Shown here in pieces: positions 24,446 through 37,098 of a stretch of DNA of 64,000 nt. Numbering within the stretch: the first letter of the stretch is position 1; each line of letters opens with the position of its first letter. The notes beneath the pieces are model-generated. The model searched no databases, was not told where the DNA came from, and worked only from the letters and a program-made list of their open reading frames with translations. Origin of the DNA: Numida meleagris (lineage: Eukaryota; Chordata; Aves; Galliformes; Numididae); the NCBI RefSeq assembly GCF_002078875.1, contig NC_034409.1, positions 109,215,568-109,279,567 on the forward strand. The letters run 5' to 3'. The translations under genes were made by a program, and so were the position numbers.

Positions 24446-27400
24446 GTTCCAGTTCAGATCTTAGCAGAGTGCAGATGCCCCAAATCTCAACTCTTCTGAT
24501 CTAATTTTGTCCAGATATGACAAAGTTACCAGAAAATCCACTTTGCCCTCATAAAGAAATCTGTGTCGTTTTTCTCAGAACAGCAGCAGTAATCTAAACA
24601 CACACACGCACATTTAGTAACACTTTTTTTAGGGCTGGATTTTGGAGAAACTGAATAGTCTTATAACTTTTCTGTTTACATAACTAATTGAGAATGAGGG
24701 AACCACATGGCAGGTTCCAAGTAATTGTGTTTACTAAATATGCATAACACGCAAGGCCGGGCTTAGTAATATATACACACTGCTGCTCCAACTGGATTTT
24801 GGCAACCTCTGGATCATAAAAGACACTGAGTGAATTGAACTGCACCATCATCATAAAGCAGGAGTCCTAAGAACAGAAAATATTCTGCAAATGAAGGCCA
24901 AGCTGAACATACGTGCATGCCTAATTCTCAGGCTCATGAGCAGGGAACAGCTAAGTGGAAGTACACCAGAAATGAGGTTTTCCGTTTCTCCCTTCCTATC
25001 TTCCAGGGTAAAAGCTGAGCAGATCCAATAGACCTTTGGAGAATTCCTCGGTTTTTGATTTTTTCCAAGATACATAGCAAAAGAGAATTTCTGTTTATGC
25101 TCTCTCAAAGCAACTGACTAAATAATTCCAGATGATGGAATTTTTCTTCTGTTCTTGGAGCAAACCAAAAATCTTAGCCTCCTCTGCTCTTTAAATTATA
25201 TTGAGACTGTGATTAAAAAAAAATCTTTATTTCAAACATTCCATTAAAGAGCAGGTAATGATAACACAAAGTTGGTAAGATAACCTTAACTCTGCCCCAA
25301 TATTAACCTGTAGAGCAGTCTTAGATTACATGTTTGCATGGTCTGGCTTTGGGATGACTTCTATTTTTCCCTGCAGCTTTTAGATCACAGTTGTAGCAGT
25401 TTTGAATGACAGCTGTAATTTAGCATGGTATATCCAGATGAGTTCCTAAAAGGCAGTTTTAGGGAAAGTGCTCTGTAAGCCTATTATTAACAACACATAA
25501 TGCTCATATCAATGAATTCTGAAAGAATGAGAAGCAGTGATTTTCATTCATTCTTTAGCCAAATATTTTTGTAGCCAATTTTCAGCCTATGAACATGTAG
25601 TCAACATTGCATCTTCTTCTTTATGGGATGCTGTAAAACAGAAGCATTTCATCTTCCTCTTTCTTAGCTTGGCAGATTGACTGCTCACCACAATTTTTCA
25701 GATTAGAAGAAACTGGGAGAAAGACAGCTCAAACAAAATAAAAAAAAATTGATCTGAAATTGTTGATTTTGACCAAAAAAAGTGGTTATGTGCTAAATGA
25801 TTTAAAAGAGAAAATATCATCTTATGTGCACCTATAACAATTAATGATTAGAGGTGTACTTCTGCTTTGGGACTGAAGGACAGGCAGATGTAATTCCCGA
25901 TGCCACGTAACATGTAGGATTTTATAATTTCAGGCTGTATTTCAAAAAAAGAATGATTTTTTAAAAATAAAAAAAAATTTGAGTGCTAATTTGAAATGAA
26001 ATCATATTGCACAGTTTTATCTGGGAATGGGAATGTTGTGCCATGATGATGTACCTGAGTGAAAATATTTAGACCTTTTAGAACCAATGAAAAAAATGTT
26101 TTACCTCTGGTCCAAGTTCACACTAACTTCTGTATGTCTAAATATTCCTTAGAGGGATATATATTTTTCCACATAGCTCAAGAATATATGATATATGTAC
26201 TTGAGAAATGTATGTTTACACTTCACATAGATATGACAGTAGGTACTGGAGGTGCAAATATCCCTGTGCTGTTTGCAGTCCTGCCTCCAATTCCAACATG
26301 CTCTTTTTGCCAGTATGTCCATCAACAACAGATCACAGCTTTTTCATGAAAGATGGGTCACAAAAGACAGAAAGATGGCCTCTTTTTTACTATCAAATGA
26401 AACACTCTGCTTGTCTTCTTTTGGACTTTTGTTACCAAACTACATTTCTTTGCCAGGAAAATATCAGGGAAAATTTAAAAGACTAAGAGTCTGCTAAGAC
26501 TTTTTGTGCAGATTTTGTGCTGTGCTCATCCTAAAGAAGGTACAGACGCTTTCCTTTTCTCACATTTTCCCCTGCTTCTTTTCAACTTTCTCACAGTGTT
26601 TTTGTGAGGCAGACTCTGTGTCATCCAATTATTTCCTGAAGCAAACTAGAGAGATAAGCCTTTGAAAGCTGAGCCAGGACGCCAGATTTCTCTCACTGTA
26701 TTAAATCATACTGATCAAAACCATAGAAAGATATAGAAAAAAAAAGAAGAGTGGGACAGAGAGAGTAGGAAATGGGGATCCCTGGACATAGCGATAAATG
26801 AGATGAGATTGTCCAATATCAAGTAAATTTACTTGGACAGAGAAGGAGTTGCTGGGTGTGTAACACTGGTTAGCTATGCTGGAGAGAGACCTTGCCAAGC
26901 AGAGTGTTTTGGTCAGCCTCTTTAGAAAGAAGAATGGGAAAGTAGGTAAAAGGTTAAACACAAAAAAGTGCATCAGTCCTCCTGTTAGCTCATGTTTGGA
27001 CAGCATCTCTGTGAACCACAGTCTTGCTTCTGTGGAGGGCTCTGTCCCAGCTCCCATGACAGAGAGGTTTCCATCTTGTCTTGCTGAATTGTTTGGAGGA
27101 ATATTTGTTGAGGTGAAGGAGAGTGTGAACAAACGTATCTGAGATCCCGTGTTTAGTGTTGCTTAAGCTACTTGTACTGAGAAGGCATAGTATTTTTTCA
27201 ATGCCACATCCGCTGTAGGACAGTTGCTTACAGAAAGGACTTCTAGGACTTCTATGGCTAAGTACAGCAGGTCATATATCAGACTCTGGGAAAAAAATAT
27301 ACTGTCAGTTAAATACAGTCACATAAATTTTCCTTCTCTATTTAGGCACATGAACAATAGTTTGAACCCAAAAAAGGCTTTCAAAAATGTCTAACACAGA

Positions 27401-28639
27401 GATCATCCCTAATTACATACATTTCTTCCCAGCATGAGACCTTGCCCGACAAGTCTCGACTCCCAGCTTGGATGAGCTCTGGAAGTGTTTATTGCTGCTA
27501 TGTGCTCCTCTTGCAAAAGTGTTGGAGCGAGCTATAAAGCAGTACACAAATCACTGAGCACTCTGGTGGGCAGGCCTCGCCGTTTCAGGCTGTTCGAGAG
27601 AGGAGTATCTGTCGTCTTACAGTATTGTCAGCAAAGCACAAAGCTGTTTTGAATGAGGCTTGTGCAAGGCAGTAAGGGCACATGGCATCTCTTTAAATAG
27701 GCAAGAAGCTTTGGGGAGCATTTCTGCATGAGCAGTGAACTTTTTTGTCATAATTTTCTTCAGAAAGGCCTCACACTTTTAGCTGTATTGAAAACTGCTC
27801 TTTGCTCCACCAGGTTATGCTCTTGGGTAATTCACAGCTCTTTCACACTGTAGCTGTTTGTAGAAAAAGCAAAGTTAAATCACCCATTTAAGACTACAAC
27901 CATGGGCATCCCAGGGAGATGTCCTCCTGGGGAGGGTTTCAGGGTTGTTTTGAGCCAGGTTTTGAGGGATCCCTCCTGGTCTCCAACATGCCACAAACCC
28001 AGGTGGCTGAATGGCAATCTGTGTGACTCCACCTGCAGATCTATCTTTTCCCCAGTTGACAGCTGGGATGCACTTGGATATTATGGAATATGATGTGTTT
28101 TTCAGATCCTGTTCTTTAATTTGTTAATTAAAAAGCAGGGACTGCACTGCTTGTGCCCGGGCTGGGATCAGCTGTGTCCCTTGTCCCCACAGGAGCCCAG
28201 CCTGCCTCCCTCCTTTCCATTTGCTGTCTGGGAAATTCCCTTTTGTAAGGCAGGAGGGAGCCTGGCTCTTACTCTAAATGTGCTTTTTACACTTCGAGTG
28301 AATACACAGTCCTTCTCATTTGCAGCAAGCTCTGATGTGTTACCCATCACCGGTTTTGAGGGGAACCCATAAGGGACACTGCTGAGTGAACAAGACGGGT
28401 GCTGCAGCACCTGTGGTATGAAAAGTTAAAAGGTTCTCCGTGGTAAAAATGATGGAGCAATGCTTAAAGTAACACTTCTCCTTCCTAGCGCCGCGTGTCG
28501 TACCTACTGTGGGAATGATGCTCTCTCAGAGAGTGTATTTTGGCAAGCAAAAATCCTACGAGCCTTATTATTATTTATGTCTGTTTTTCTTCAGAGCTGT
28601 TTTTGGTCAGGATTGTGATTTATGGTGTTTTTATTCCAG

Positions 28640-28820
28640 TTACACGGGAGATTCTCTGATGGATTACAATCTCAGCAAACTCTAACTCCAGACGAAGAAT
28701 GACAACTAAGAGACTTAAACCAGACTTTTCACTTTCCTGGAGAGGAACTGGCTCCCGGTACTTGGAGTTTTTTTAATCCTCTACCTCCCTCTGCTGTTAT
28801 CACAGTGAAGTTCCTCAACA
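28640..28820 (+). other. NDP: NDP exon 2, 5' UTR part with two upstream ORFs
   Basis: This untranslated part of exon 2 runs from the acceptor TTTTTATTCCAG (ending 28639) to the base before the start codon. It contains two upstream ATGs with their own stops: 28659-28685 (8 codons plus stop) and 28699-28776 (25 codons plus stop). Both finish before the Norrin start at 28821, so they could reduce or regulate translation. An alternative acceptor ending at 28594 would extend the leader by 45 bases. Confidence 0.65.
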
Positions 28821-28994
28821 ATGGGAAGTCATGTACTCGCAGCTTCGATTTCCATGCTCTCACTCCTGGCCATGATGGGAGACACGGACAGCAAACCAGA
28901 CAGTTCCTTCATGATCGACACTGATCCCAGCCGCTGCATGAGGCATCACTATGTGGACTCCATCAGTCACCCCCTGTACAAGTGCAGCTCAAAG
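28821..28994 (+). CDS. NDP: Norrin, coding exon 2 (codons 1-58)
   Basis: This is the first coding exon of Norrin, a secreted cystine-knot growth factor. In mammals Norrin binds Frizzled-4 with LRP5/6 and TSPAN12, and drives beta-catenin signalling needed for retinal and cochlear blood vessels. Residues 1-24 form a signal peptide with a hydrophobic core ([14 protein letters not shown]). Mature sequence follows, including [18 protein letters not shown] with Cys39 and Cys55 of the knot. The exon ends at AAG|GTAAGA after Lys58 (phase 0), giving 174 coding bases, as in human. The ATG is the first in frame after the leader and opens the signal peptide. Residues 2-3 are Gly-Ser, where human has Arg-Lys (from memory). 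No frameshift or stop is seen. Identification is by near-identity with mammalian Norrin and is very secure. Confidence 0.97.
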
Positions 28995-29287
28995 GTAAGA
29001 GCTCTGTTCCCCTGCAGGAGGAGTGTTAAAAGGAGTCATTTTGTGTCAGTTGCATTCCTTGCAACCCAAACACAGATATACGCGGAGGTAGAGGCATCTG
29101 AGTGTACACGTCAGCTGGAGAGGAAGTCTCTTGATTCTTTCTTCTTCATCTTTTTGAAAGGAGAAATACACAGATAAACATGCAGTAAATGAGGAGATTC
29201 AAAGGAGCACTCTCAGGGCTTAGCTGCCAATGCTAAGGAGACAGGGGCATTCAAAAGAGTAGGTCATCCCTGTGAGAATCCCTGTGA

Positions 29288-29443
29288 GCAGCTGTGGCTG
29301 CTCCATCCCTGGAGGCGCTCAAGGCCAGGTTGAGTGGAGCCCTGAGCAGCCTGAGCTGGTGGGAGACAGCCCTGCCCACAGCAGGGGTTGGGGCTGGCTG
29401 GGCTTTGAGATCCCTTCCAACCCAAACCCTTCTGTGATTCTAT
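29288..29443 (+). mobile_element. CR1 LINE, 3' UTR fragment
   Basis: Recognisable CR1 blocks occur in order: 'ccatccctggaggcgctcaa', 'ggccaggttgagtggagccc', 'agcctgagctggtgggagac' and 'gatcccttccaacccaaacc', ending in 'ctgtgattctat'. It lies on the + strand in NDP intron 2, about 300 bases after the exon 2 donor. Confidence 0.92.
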
Positions 29444-30255
29444 CCCAGTTAGCCCCTCTTGCAAGTGAACTTTTAATTTGAGTGTGCAAACTTGTAACTT
29501 GTGAGATCAAGCGCTGAGACAAAGAATCGAGCAGTGAAGTTGTAACTAAATGAGAATGCGAAAAACACTGTTGATTTGTCTTCCCTTCAGTTTCAAAGCT
29601 TTTGTTTTCATACAAAATGCCAACTGAATATTTACCTTAGGGCTTGACAGAAGGGAACACAAGCTTGCCCTTCCCTTGAGATTTCAAGCCCGAAAAATCT
29701 AGTGCCAAAGCTGTCTAGTAGTCCACAGATGTAGCCTACAGTCATTTATTTCATTGCATAGAGAAAAAGAACAGGGAGAAACAATGCAAAAATCCTTGCT
29801 GGTCCCATTTATCTTGTCATCATTTGCTTCAAACAAAGCCAGTATATATGCAGATGTGCAGTCTCCACATTGGCCATTCTACTGTTCCTCAGGAAGGGAT
29901 TTGCCTCACACACCCAGGTCCCTGAGTTAATGAAGAGGAGCAGCAGCCCATGCCAGCACTTCTACCAGCTGTGACATGTAACAAGAGCAGCTGGAGGGGG
30001 GGGTTAGGGCAGAAAGGCTGGCTGTGGTATAGGAGCAAAGCCCAGCCACAGTGAGCCTGAGAGCATTAGTGAGCCAAGAAGAGCTGTGCTGGCTGACTCT
30101 TTCACCACCTGAATGCCTTTGTACACAGAGTGAACTATTTCCTTCTCAGATTCAGCATGGGCATAAGGTAATACCACTAGCAGCAGCGGGCCGTAAAATG
30201 TAAAATAAAGCACAGAGAGAAGCACCACCAGAAAATTATCCCAGCTTAATGCCCC

Positions 30256-30438
30256 AGGGTTGCAGAGAGAGACTGTGGCAGAGGCTGGGCACCATCCTGG
30301 AGTTGCTCAAGGCCAGGTTGAATGTGTCCTGCGCAGCCTGGTCTGGTGGGTGGCAGCCCAGCTCAAGGCAGAGTCTTGGGGCTGGGTGGACTTTGAGGTC
30401 TCTCCAACTCAATCAGTGATTCTATGGTTAAATGATTC
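30256..30438 (+). mobile_element. CR1 LINE, 3' UTR fragment
   Basis: The sequence follows the same CR1 3' pattern as the copy at 29.3 kb ('ggttgcagagagagactgtg', 'gctcaaggccaggttgaatg', 'cagcctggtctggtgggtgg', 'gtgattctatgg'). It is more diverged, is on the + strand, and lies in NDP intron 2. Confidence 0.88.
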
Positions 30439-31445
30439 ATCTGCAGGTCTTGCTCACTCTCTGCTTGCTGGGGAAGCAGACAGCCTCCAAAATGGGCATG
30501 TGGGACAGCCATGCTTGGGTCTCCCTAACATTGGTCACTTACCAGTGCTGCCTGACATGCTGTGCATATTTACATCTGATCCACAGCAGCGTGAGATCAG
30601 GGGTTTTTGTCCTACTGCTCTTGAATTCAAACAACAAAGGCATATATTACTTGTGATTCAGAAGATGTTTTTTCCTGATTTTAGCCCATACTAGATTTCT
30701 TCCCATATGGAAAGCATCCAGCATTACTGAAAGTATAACTGCCCTGGCACACTGCCTCCAACAAGAGGATGAACACAATGGGTCCTAGCCTGACCTCTGG
30801 CTATTCAGCCCTGGAGCAAGAGGGATGGGGCTTCTCCAGACAGGGCCAAAGGCTCCCATGTCCCAGTTTCTCTTCTCTTGTGGGCTGTCACCAACCCATT
30901 TCCGTTCCCTGGCTGCAGTGAATTCCCACAGCATGGCTTTGCCTCTGCTTGGCCCTACATCACTGCTGGCTCTCCAGCAGCCACCGTGGTGGCCAGCCAT
31001 TCCTGTCCCCAAGACCGGTGCCTTTCCACACCCACCCTCACAGATTCACATGCTTCCGCATCCCCAGAGCCATCTGCCTCACCCTGCTGCTGTTTTGTTT
31101 GCTTGTTTATTTGTTTTTTACATACTAAGGGTACTGCTTCCTACACAACTCATGGGCTTTGGTGCCTCATCCATGTCTCATGGTGGAGGCTTTTAGGATC
31201 AGTGTATGAGGTGAAGCCTGAGTTCACGTGACCTGGAGCTGCAGTTGCACCTTTCCAGGATTCTGTTGTTTTTTTTGCTCAATGGCTTGGATGTGATGAT
31301 TCTGCAAACCAGAACAAAACCCTTTCACTCTGTAGTTGCTTTCCTTCCCCTGTCATCATCATCACTGCCCTCCAGGTTTGTGTTAAAAGTCTGGCTGCTA
31401 CAGGCATCACATAGAGGATTGGTTTTCTGAAGAAAGAATGAGAGG

Positions 31446-31797
31446 CAGGAAGGGAAGGAAGGAAGGAAGGAAGGGAAGGAAGGAAGGAAGGAAGGAAGGN
31501 NNNNNNNNNNNNNNNNNNNNNNNNNNNNNNNNNNNNNNNNNNNNNNNNNNNNNNNNNNNNNNNNNNNNNNNNNNNNNNNNNNNNNNNNNNNNNNNNNNNN
31601 NNNNNNNNNNNNNNNNNNNNNNNNNNNNNNNNNNNNNNNNNNNNNNNNNNNNNNNNNNNNNNNNNNNNNNNNNNNNNNNNNNNNNNNNNNNNNNNNNNNN
31701 NNNNNNNNNNNNNNNNNNNNNNNNNGGAAGAAGGAAGGAAGGAAGGAAGGAAGGAAGGAAGGAAGGAAGGAAGGAAGGAAGGAAATAAGGAAGGAAT
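31446..31797 (+). repeat. (GGAA)n microsatellite containing an assembly gap
   Basis: Tandem GGAA/AAGG units fill 31446-31499 and 31726-31797. The middle, 31500-31725, is 226 N. The real repeat length is unknown, and the gap probably reflects failure to assemble the repeat. It lies in NDP intron 2. Long open frames across it (Leu-Pro-Ser-Phe or Lys-Glu-Gly-Arg repeats) come from the repeat. Confidence 0.95.
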
Positions 31798-33450
31798 CCC
31801 ACCAACAACTTGTTTTATTAGCCTTCTCAAGGGCAGAGAAAAGCAATCAAGCATATAACACTGGGAATGATGGAAATGAGAACAAGGAAGGCAATCTAAT
31901 GAAAAACATATTATTTCAAAACAGAGCTTTGATAAAAAAAAGCTGTTGACACAAACATCTGTAACTAACTGCAAAAATGTCAATGACATTTTTTTAAATG
32001 AGGTCTCTAATGGTAATCATGTTCGAAAATATTATCACAACTTTTGCCTTCCCGCATTCCACAATGGTTTCAAGAACAATGTTTTAAGAATACTGCAAGA
32101 TGTACGACTTTCTCATGGAGTGGAAAATTAAAACAGTTTCCCAACAAAGCAGGATAATTTTGACTGTTCCTAGAAAACCTCTCAATTTGTTAAGCTCTTT
32201 CTTTGTTAAGGTCTTAGGGATCTGAATCATTCTGCTAGACAGATGGCTTCTGTTCTGGATCTAGCATATAAACAGATCAATATTAGACTTGACTTGCTAA
32301 TGAAAATTAGATGTGATGTCTGCTTCTGTATATATTGTAATGAAATATAAACAAGTCAAAAAAAGGAAGGTTCTGCTGGAGTAGCTATGGGAATTGCAGT
32401 ACTTATTGTTTCCACTGTGATTTCATTTTGGAGCTGGGACTAAATTTCTGTCAGAGACTTTGTCCTTTTTTGGAGTGATACATTAGTTTCACCAAGCTTT
32501 CTTTTTTCACTCTGTGCATTTACCCTCTTAGTGCAGCATAGAATTACAGAAGTTAAAAATGACTTCAGAAATTGCAAGATGTATTACTTTTGCTGTCTAT
32601 CTTGGTTAAACAAGGATTATGCTTACCATATTTTTCTGCAGAGAGGCTGCCAATTGTACCCACACGGAAAGTAGTTTTATTACATTTGGAAATGTCCCCC
32701 AGGTATAATTTAACCATTAAAATCCCTCTTGCTTGTGACATCAAGCAGATGTTGAAAATAGATTTCCAAAGATTCTGGAAATGTAGTCCGTTATGGTAAC
32801 AGAATGTATAGACAAAACAAAGGAGGGATGAAAGAAGGTAATGTGCTCCTGAAAAGCTGTGTTTTCCTTTGAATTCAAGGAAATATGTGTGTCAGCTCAT
32901 GAGGTACTGACCTTCCTGACTGTATTGGATTTTGTCTGACCTCTGTCACTGCCCTTCGATGTGTTGGACTGCCTTGCCATTGCAATCAAATCCTCATAAA
33001 TTATGGTATCAGCTGTCACAAGTGCTTCCTCCAGATGTGCCAGTGGCATGCTGCCACTGATAGCCTAGAGGCAAAGAATCTGGGCCAGAGAGAGAAGTAC
33101 CAGGTGAAGAAAGGTTTAGCAAATGGAATACATTTGCTCAGGAGGTGGCTCATGAGGATTGCAGCCGTTCCTGCTTGCAGCCAGGCCATGAATGCTGTAC
33201 ACAAGTCCTTGCTCATGCATACAGCACATCCGCTCAGGCCTCAACGCATTGCTGAAGAGTGTGGAAAACAGGGCTACTAATACCCACAGTAACAAACCAG
33301 TTAATAAGTTCTACATTTCCAGATCGTGGTTGTTCTATAGCCATCAGACGGCTATGAGATTACTGACTTGAAGTGAAAAAAAGCCGCATTTTTCTAGCTG
33401 CTCAAACAAGCACGCAGGACCCCCACTGCTCTCGCCTTGCATTGCTCTAT

Positions 33451-33528
33451 ACTTCCGTGAATAGCATCACAAGGTGACATGAACAGGCTACTTCCGTGAA
33501 TAGCATCACAAGGTGACATGAACAGGCT
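33451..33528 (+). repeat. 39-bp perfect tandem duplication
   Basis: A 39-base unit starting 'acttccgtgaatagcatcac' and ending 'gaacaggct' occurs twice in perfect tandem (33451-33489 and 33490-33528), with 'ac' repeating after the second copy. No mismatch is visible, which suggests a recent duplication or an assembly duplication. It lies in NDP intron 2. Confidence 0.95.
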
Positions 33529-33971
33529 ACTATGTGTGGGAGAGCCAGGAGGCACGGATATCAGGTTATAAAATACCCACACATTTTTACTATATATACA
33601 CTTACTGTATTGCTGTGCCATGCCATCATATCATTACTAATTATTTAGGCGATAATCTCTGTTGCGCTATAGTATACGATGCAATAAACAGCTGGTGCTA
33701 TTGATTAAATGGCAAAGCAAAGCTTTTAAAGTACATGCTATTTCCAGCTCATTTGCACACCTGCCAAAATCTGCTGGTACTCTTTGGGATTTATGAGGAG
33801 GAGGTTAAGTTATGCTGAGGGCTTCAGGTTAGTTCAGAAGTTTAGAAAGCCATCAAAATGGAAAATCTGAATAGATTTCTCTTGCAAGCTTGACTTGATA
33901 TGAATGGTGTAGTGCCATTTCTAATCGTTTACTCTATAATCCAAAAATAAGACCAACACTGTGTAACTTTG

Positions 33972-34136
33972 CTGGAATAGGCTGCCAAGGGACATGGTGG
34001 AGTCACTGTCCCTCAAGGTGCTCAAGAAATGTGTGGATGTGGCACTGAGGGATATGGTTTAGTGGGCAATATTAGTGGTAGGTGGACAGTTGGACTAGAT
34101 GATCTCAGATGATCTTAGAGGTCTATAATTCTATTT
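33972..34136 (+). mobile_element. CR1 LINE, 3' fragment
   Basis: The end of CR1 pol and the 3' UTR can be read: 'aataggctgccaagggacat', 'gtggagtcactgtccctcaa', 'gtggacagttggactagatg', ending 'ataattctat'. A 'gatgatct' stretch near 34.1 kb is locally duplicated. It is on the + strand in NDP intron 2. Confidence 0.9.
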
Positions 34137-34536
34137 TACACAGTATTAATACTAACCATACTCTTCTGAATAACTAGCAAAATTTTAGATTAAAATTATG
34201 ATCTCCACAGAGTGAAACGTGTTTTTAAAGACAAAGTTTGCTAAGCCATTATAAATGCAATTGCATATTGAAGAAATATTGATTGTCTTTGCACTAGAAA
34301 GCTTGAGACAGAGATTCTACCCTATAATTATACTTCTGCAACTCTTCCGTAGTCCTTGGGGGCTGTTATCTTTTTTCTGGTGTTTCTGAAAGTACCTACA
34401 GGAGTACGGATGTGTGGCATAAAAAATCCTTAGGAGAAATGTGCCAGAAGTGACTAATTTTTCCAGCACCAGAAGCATCGACCATTAGAAGTCATCTCCG
34501 TCGTAGAGCAATGTGTGCTGTCACATATGGGCTGAA

Positions 34537-34593
34537 ATCACAGAATCATAGAAGTGTTGGCTGGGGTGAACTCTGAAAGTCCTCTGAAGCTCC
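34537..34593 (-). mobile_element. Possible old CR1 3' tail, reverse orientation
   Basis: 'gaaatcacagaatcatagaa' followed by 'gttggctggggtgaactctg' resembles the reverse complement of a CR1 tail and 3' UTR. Similarity is lost quickly after about 34590, so this is a weak call for an old or badly truncated copy. Confidence 0.5.
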
Positions 34594-35139
34594 CAGAAAG
34601 TAGCCGGTGGCCATTTTATCTTCTCTATTGCCACTCCTGAAGACAGTTGTGCTGCATTGTCTTTGTAACTCCCTTCTAAGTGACTGCAGGCCACAGCCAG
34701 GTTCCTCCTCAGCCTCTTCATCAGCAAAATGCTTGGGAAGTCTGTGACAGAGCTCACAGTCTGATGAACTGGTCAAAGTGGGGGACCTAATGAGAGCTGT
34801 CAAGAAACAGGGAAGGAAACTAGTTGTTTTACATGTCCCAGTCTTCTGTCTTTCCTTTGCAGGAAAGGAATAAGACAGCCATGTCACCCTTTACCAGCTG
34901 GTTGCCTGTCACTGTGGGAAAGGAGTTTTTCTTCCAGGAAACAAAAGTGGATTTTCATCTGGGTGCTAGAACTGTGATAATTTTCCTTTTCCCTCTTATA
35001 AACACTAAATACAATGATAGTATTGAGATTAACATTGCTAATACATCTAAAGCTGGTGTGTGGCTCAACAGCACACAGAAATTTCCTTCCCACCATATTA
35101 CTACTAGCAAATGAGTGAATTGGTTTATGAATAGGCAGC

Positions 35140-35206
35140 ACCAGGGAGTCGGACTAGATGACCTTTAAAGGTCTCTTCTAACTCAAATAATTCTATGATT
35201 CTATGG
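35140..35206 (+). mobile_element. CR1 LINE, extreme 3' end
   Basis: This short CR1 tail reads 'gagtcggactagatgacctt', 'taaaggtctcttctaactca', 'aataattctatgattctatg'. It is on the + strand in NDP intron 2. Confidence 0.9.
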
Positions 35207-36849
35207 TCAAAGGAAGGAGACAATAAATTCATGCTAGGAATTATGAAAAATGGCAAATGTATTGAAGAGCCAACAAGAAAACTGAGGTGGAAGGTGCTTG
35301 GTTCCAAGCCCAGATCACCAGCTCATGAATGCACCTTCCTTCTGTTGACTGGAAGTGCAGTTGTTAACATGTTAGTGCATTTTGAAATATTACTTTATCA
35401 TGAAAGTACTCTTGGAAGAGACATTTTTAAGTACTGTACAAAGTATGTTCTTTACTGACAATCAGCACCTTTCCCACGCACACCGGTAGTGCTGGCAGTA
35501 CTTGATACCAGGAGTATTCTCTCTCTCTTCCTTTCACCTTTCCACATGACTTTAACTAAAGAAGAGAGTTTCTGAAAATTAAACATTTTATATACCTGCT
35601 TGTAAGATTTGTGTCCAGTTGAGAATGTGTAGTGACAGAGTATTAGAAGTATTTAATGTTATAAAATATTTGCCATCACATCTTTAGTTGTCCTTCTGGA
35701 TTGTCTGGAAAAGTCATGAGATGTGTACAGTATGGTCAAAATAAAATGATTTTCTTTGGTTATAGGATAAACTTACAACTTTTTTGGCGCATACATTATC
35801 ACCTTCATCACATTTTGCCCTTGCTTGTATGATACAAAAAGCCAATTTAAAATCTGTATTGGTTAATCAGAATTAGCTGATCAGGATTAAATAATATTTC
35901 ATTCCCCATGAAGGTGTAAGAGTTTTTTTTAAAGTTGTACAAAACTTTTAGCTCTACAAGGTGATAACAGCTGTTTCTAACCACATGATCATCTCAGCTT
36001 TAAAAGGTTCTTTCCATGTTTTATATAGAGCTTGGGAGACTGCAGCCATCTCCACTTATCAACAAGGGATTGTTGGGAATGGAAGCAGTGGACTTCCCAT
36101 GGTATTTCATTCTCTAGCACCTCTCATTGTGCAAGTTGGCCTATTCTGGTCATAGCTCAGCTGATGCATCCCGGAGAAGAACCATGGAGCCTATTTGACT
36201 TTTAGAATATCTCACTAGGGAATCCCCATACTTAGCAAGGAGTTCATGTTTGTCTACGTTTTCACTGCCTTGTGTTATGCAGTGCATTTTACACAGACAC
36301 AACTGATGTAATTATACATTTATTCACACAATTGCAAACATACATTTCAGGTGATCTTTGCAGAAGACAGTGCCATAAACATAATTCTTTAGAAGCAATA
36401 AACTAAGCTTCTTTATATTTCTAATTTATATGTTTATATTTCTAAGCATTTGAGAGATTTACTGACCCTAAGGACCAGTTCTGCTGATCATTAGTACATA
36501 AACTCAAAACACTGGAAAATACCCAACCAAAGCACTAGGCTGGCTGATGATTTAAGGGCTTCCCTGCCATAAACCTGGGGCCAGCGAGTCATGCTTGCAG
36601 TCACTGTGCCTGGAAAACAGCTGGCTGCAAATTTTTTGAGCCCCAAAGTCAGCTGTCAGAGAACCAGGCTCCATATTTGTTACTAGTAATGGTGTCTGGC
36701 ACCATAGGAAAGACTCCATTTTTCTCCTGCCCTCATAACCTCCTCGGCTCTCTCGGACAAAGTGTACTGCAAAGGGTTGGGTGCCACCACCAATGTGGGG
36801 AGCTGTGGTAGATGAGGACAGGTCAGCCAGACTGGAAGGACATTCCTAA

Positions 36850-37098
<249 letters not shown>

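Larger units (their letters stand above)
18619..28639 (+). other. NDP: NDP intron 1 (predicted), with CR1 insertions
   Basis: This segment lies between the candidate first exons and the exon 2 acceptor (TTTTTATTCCAG, ending 28639). It holds three CR1 fragments (19.0, 23.0 and 23.9-24.4 kb) and no coding sequence I can support. A TATAAAAG at 21547-21554 is noted separately. An earlier acceptor-like site (CTGTTTTTCTTCAG, ending 28594) could set the intron end 45 bases sooner. Confidence 0.55.

Noticed and set aside
32534..32580. 'gcatagaattacagaagtta' as a possible very old inverted CR1 tail
   Set aside because: The similarity covers only about 20 bases with mismatches, and no 3' UTR block follows.
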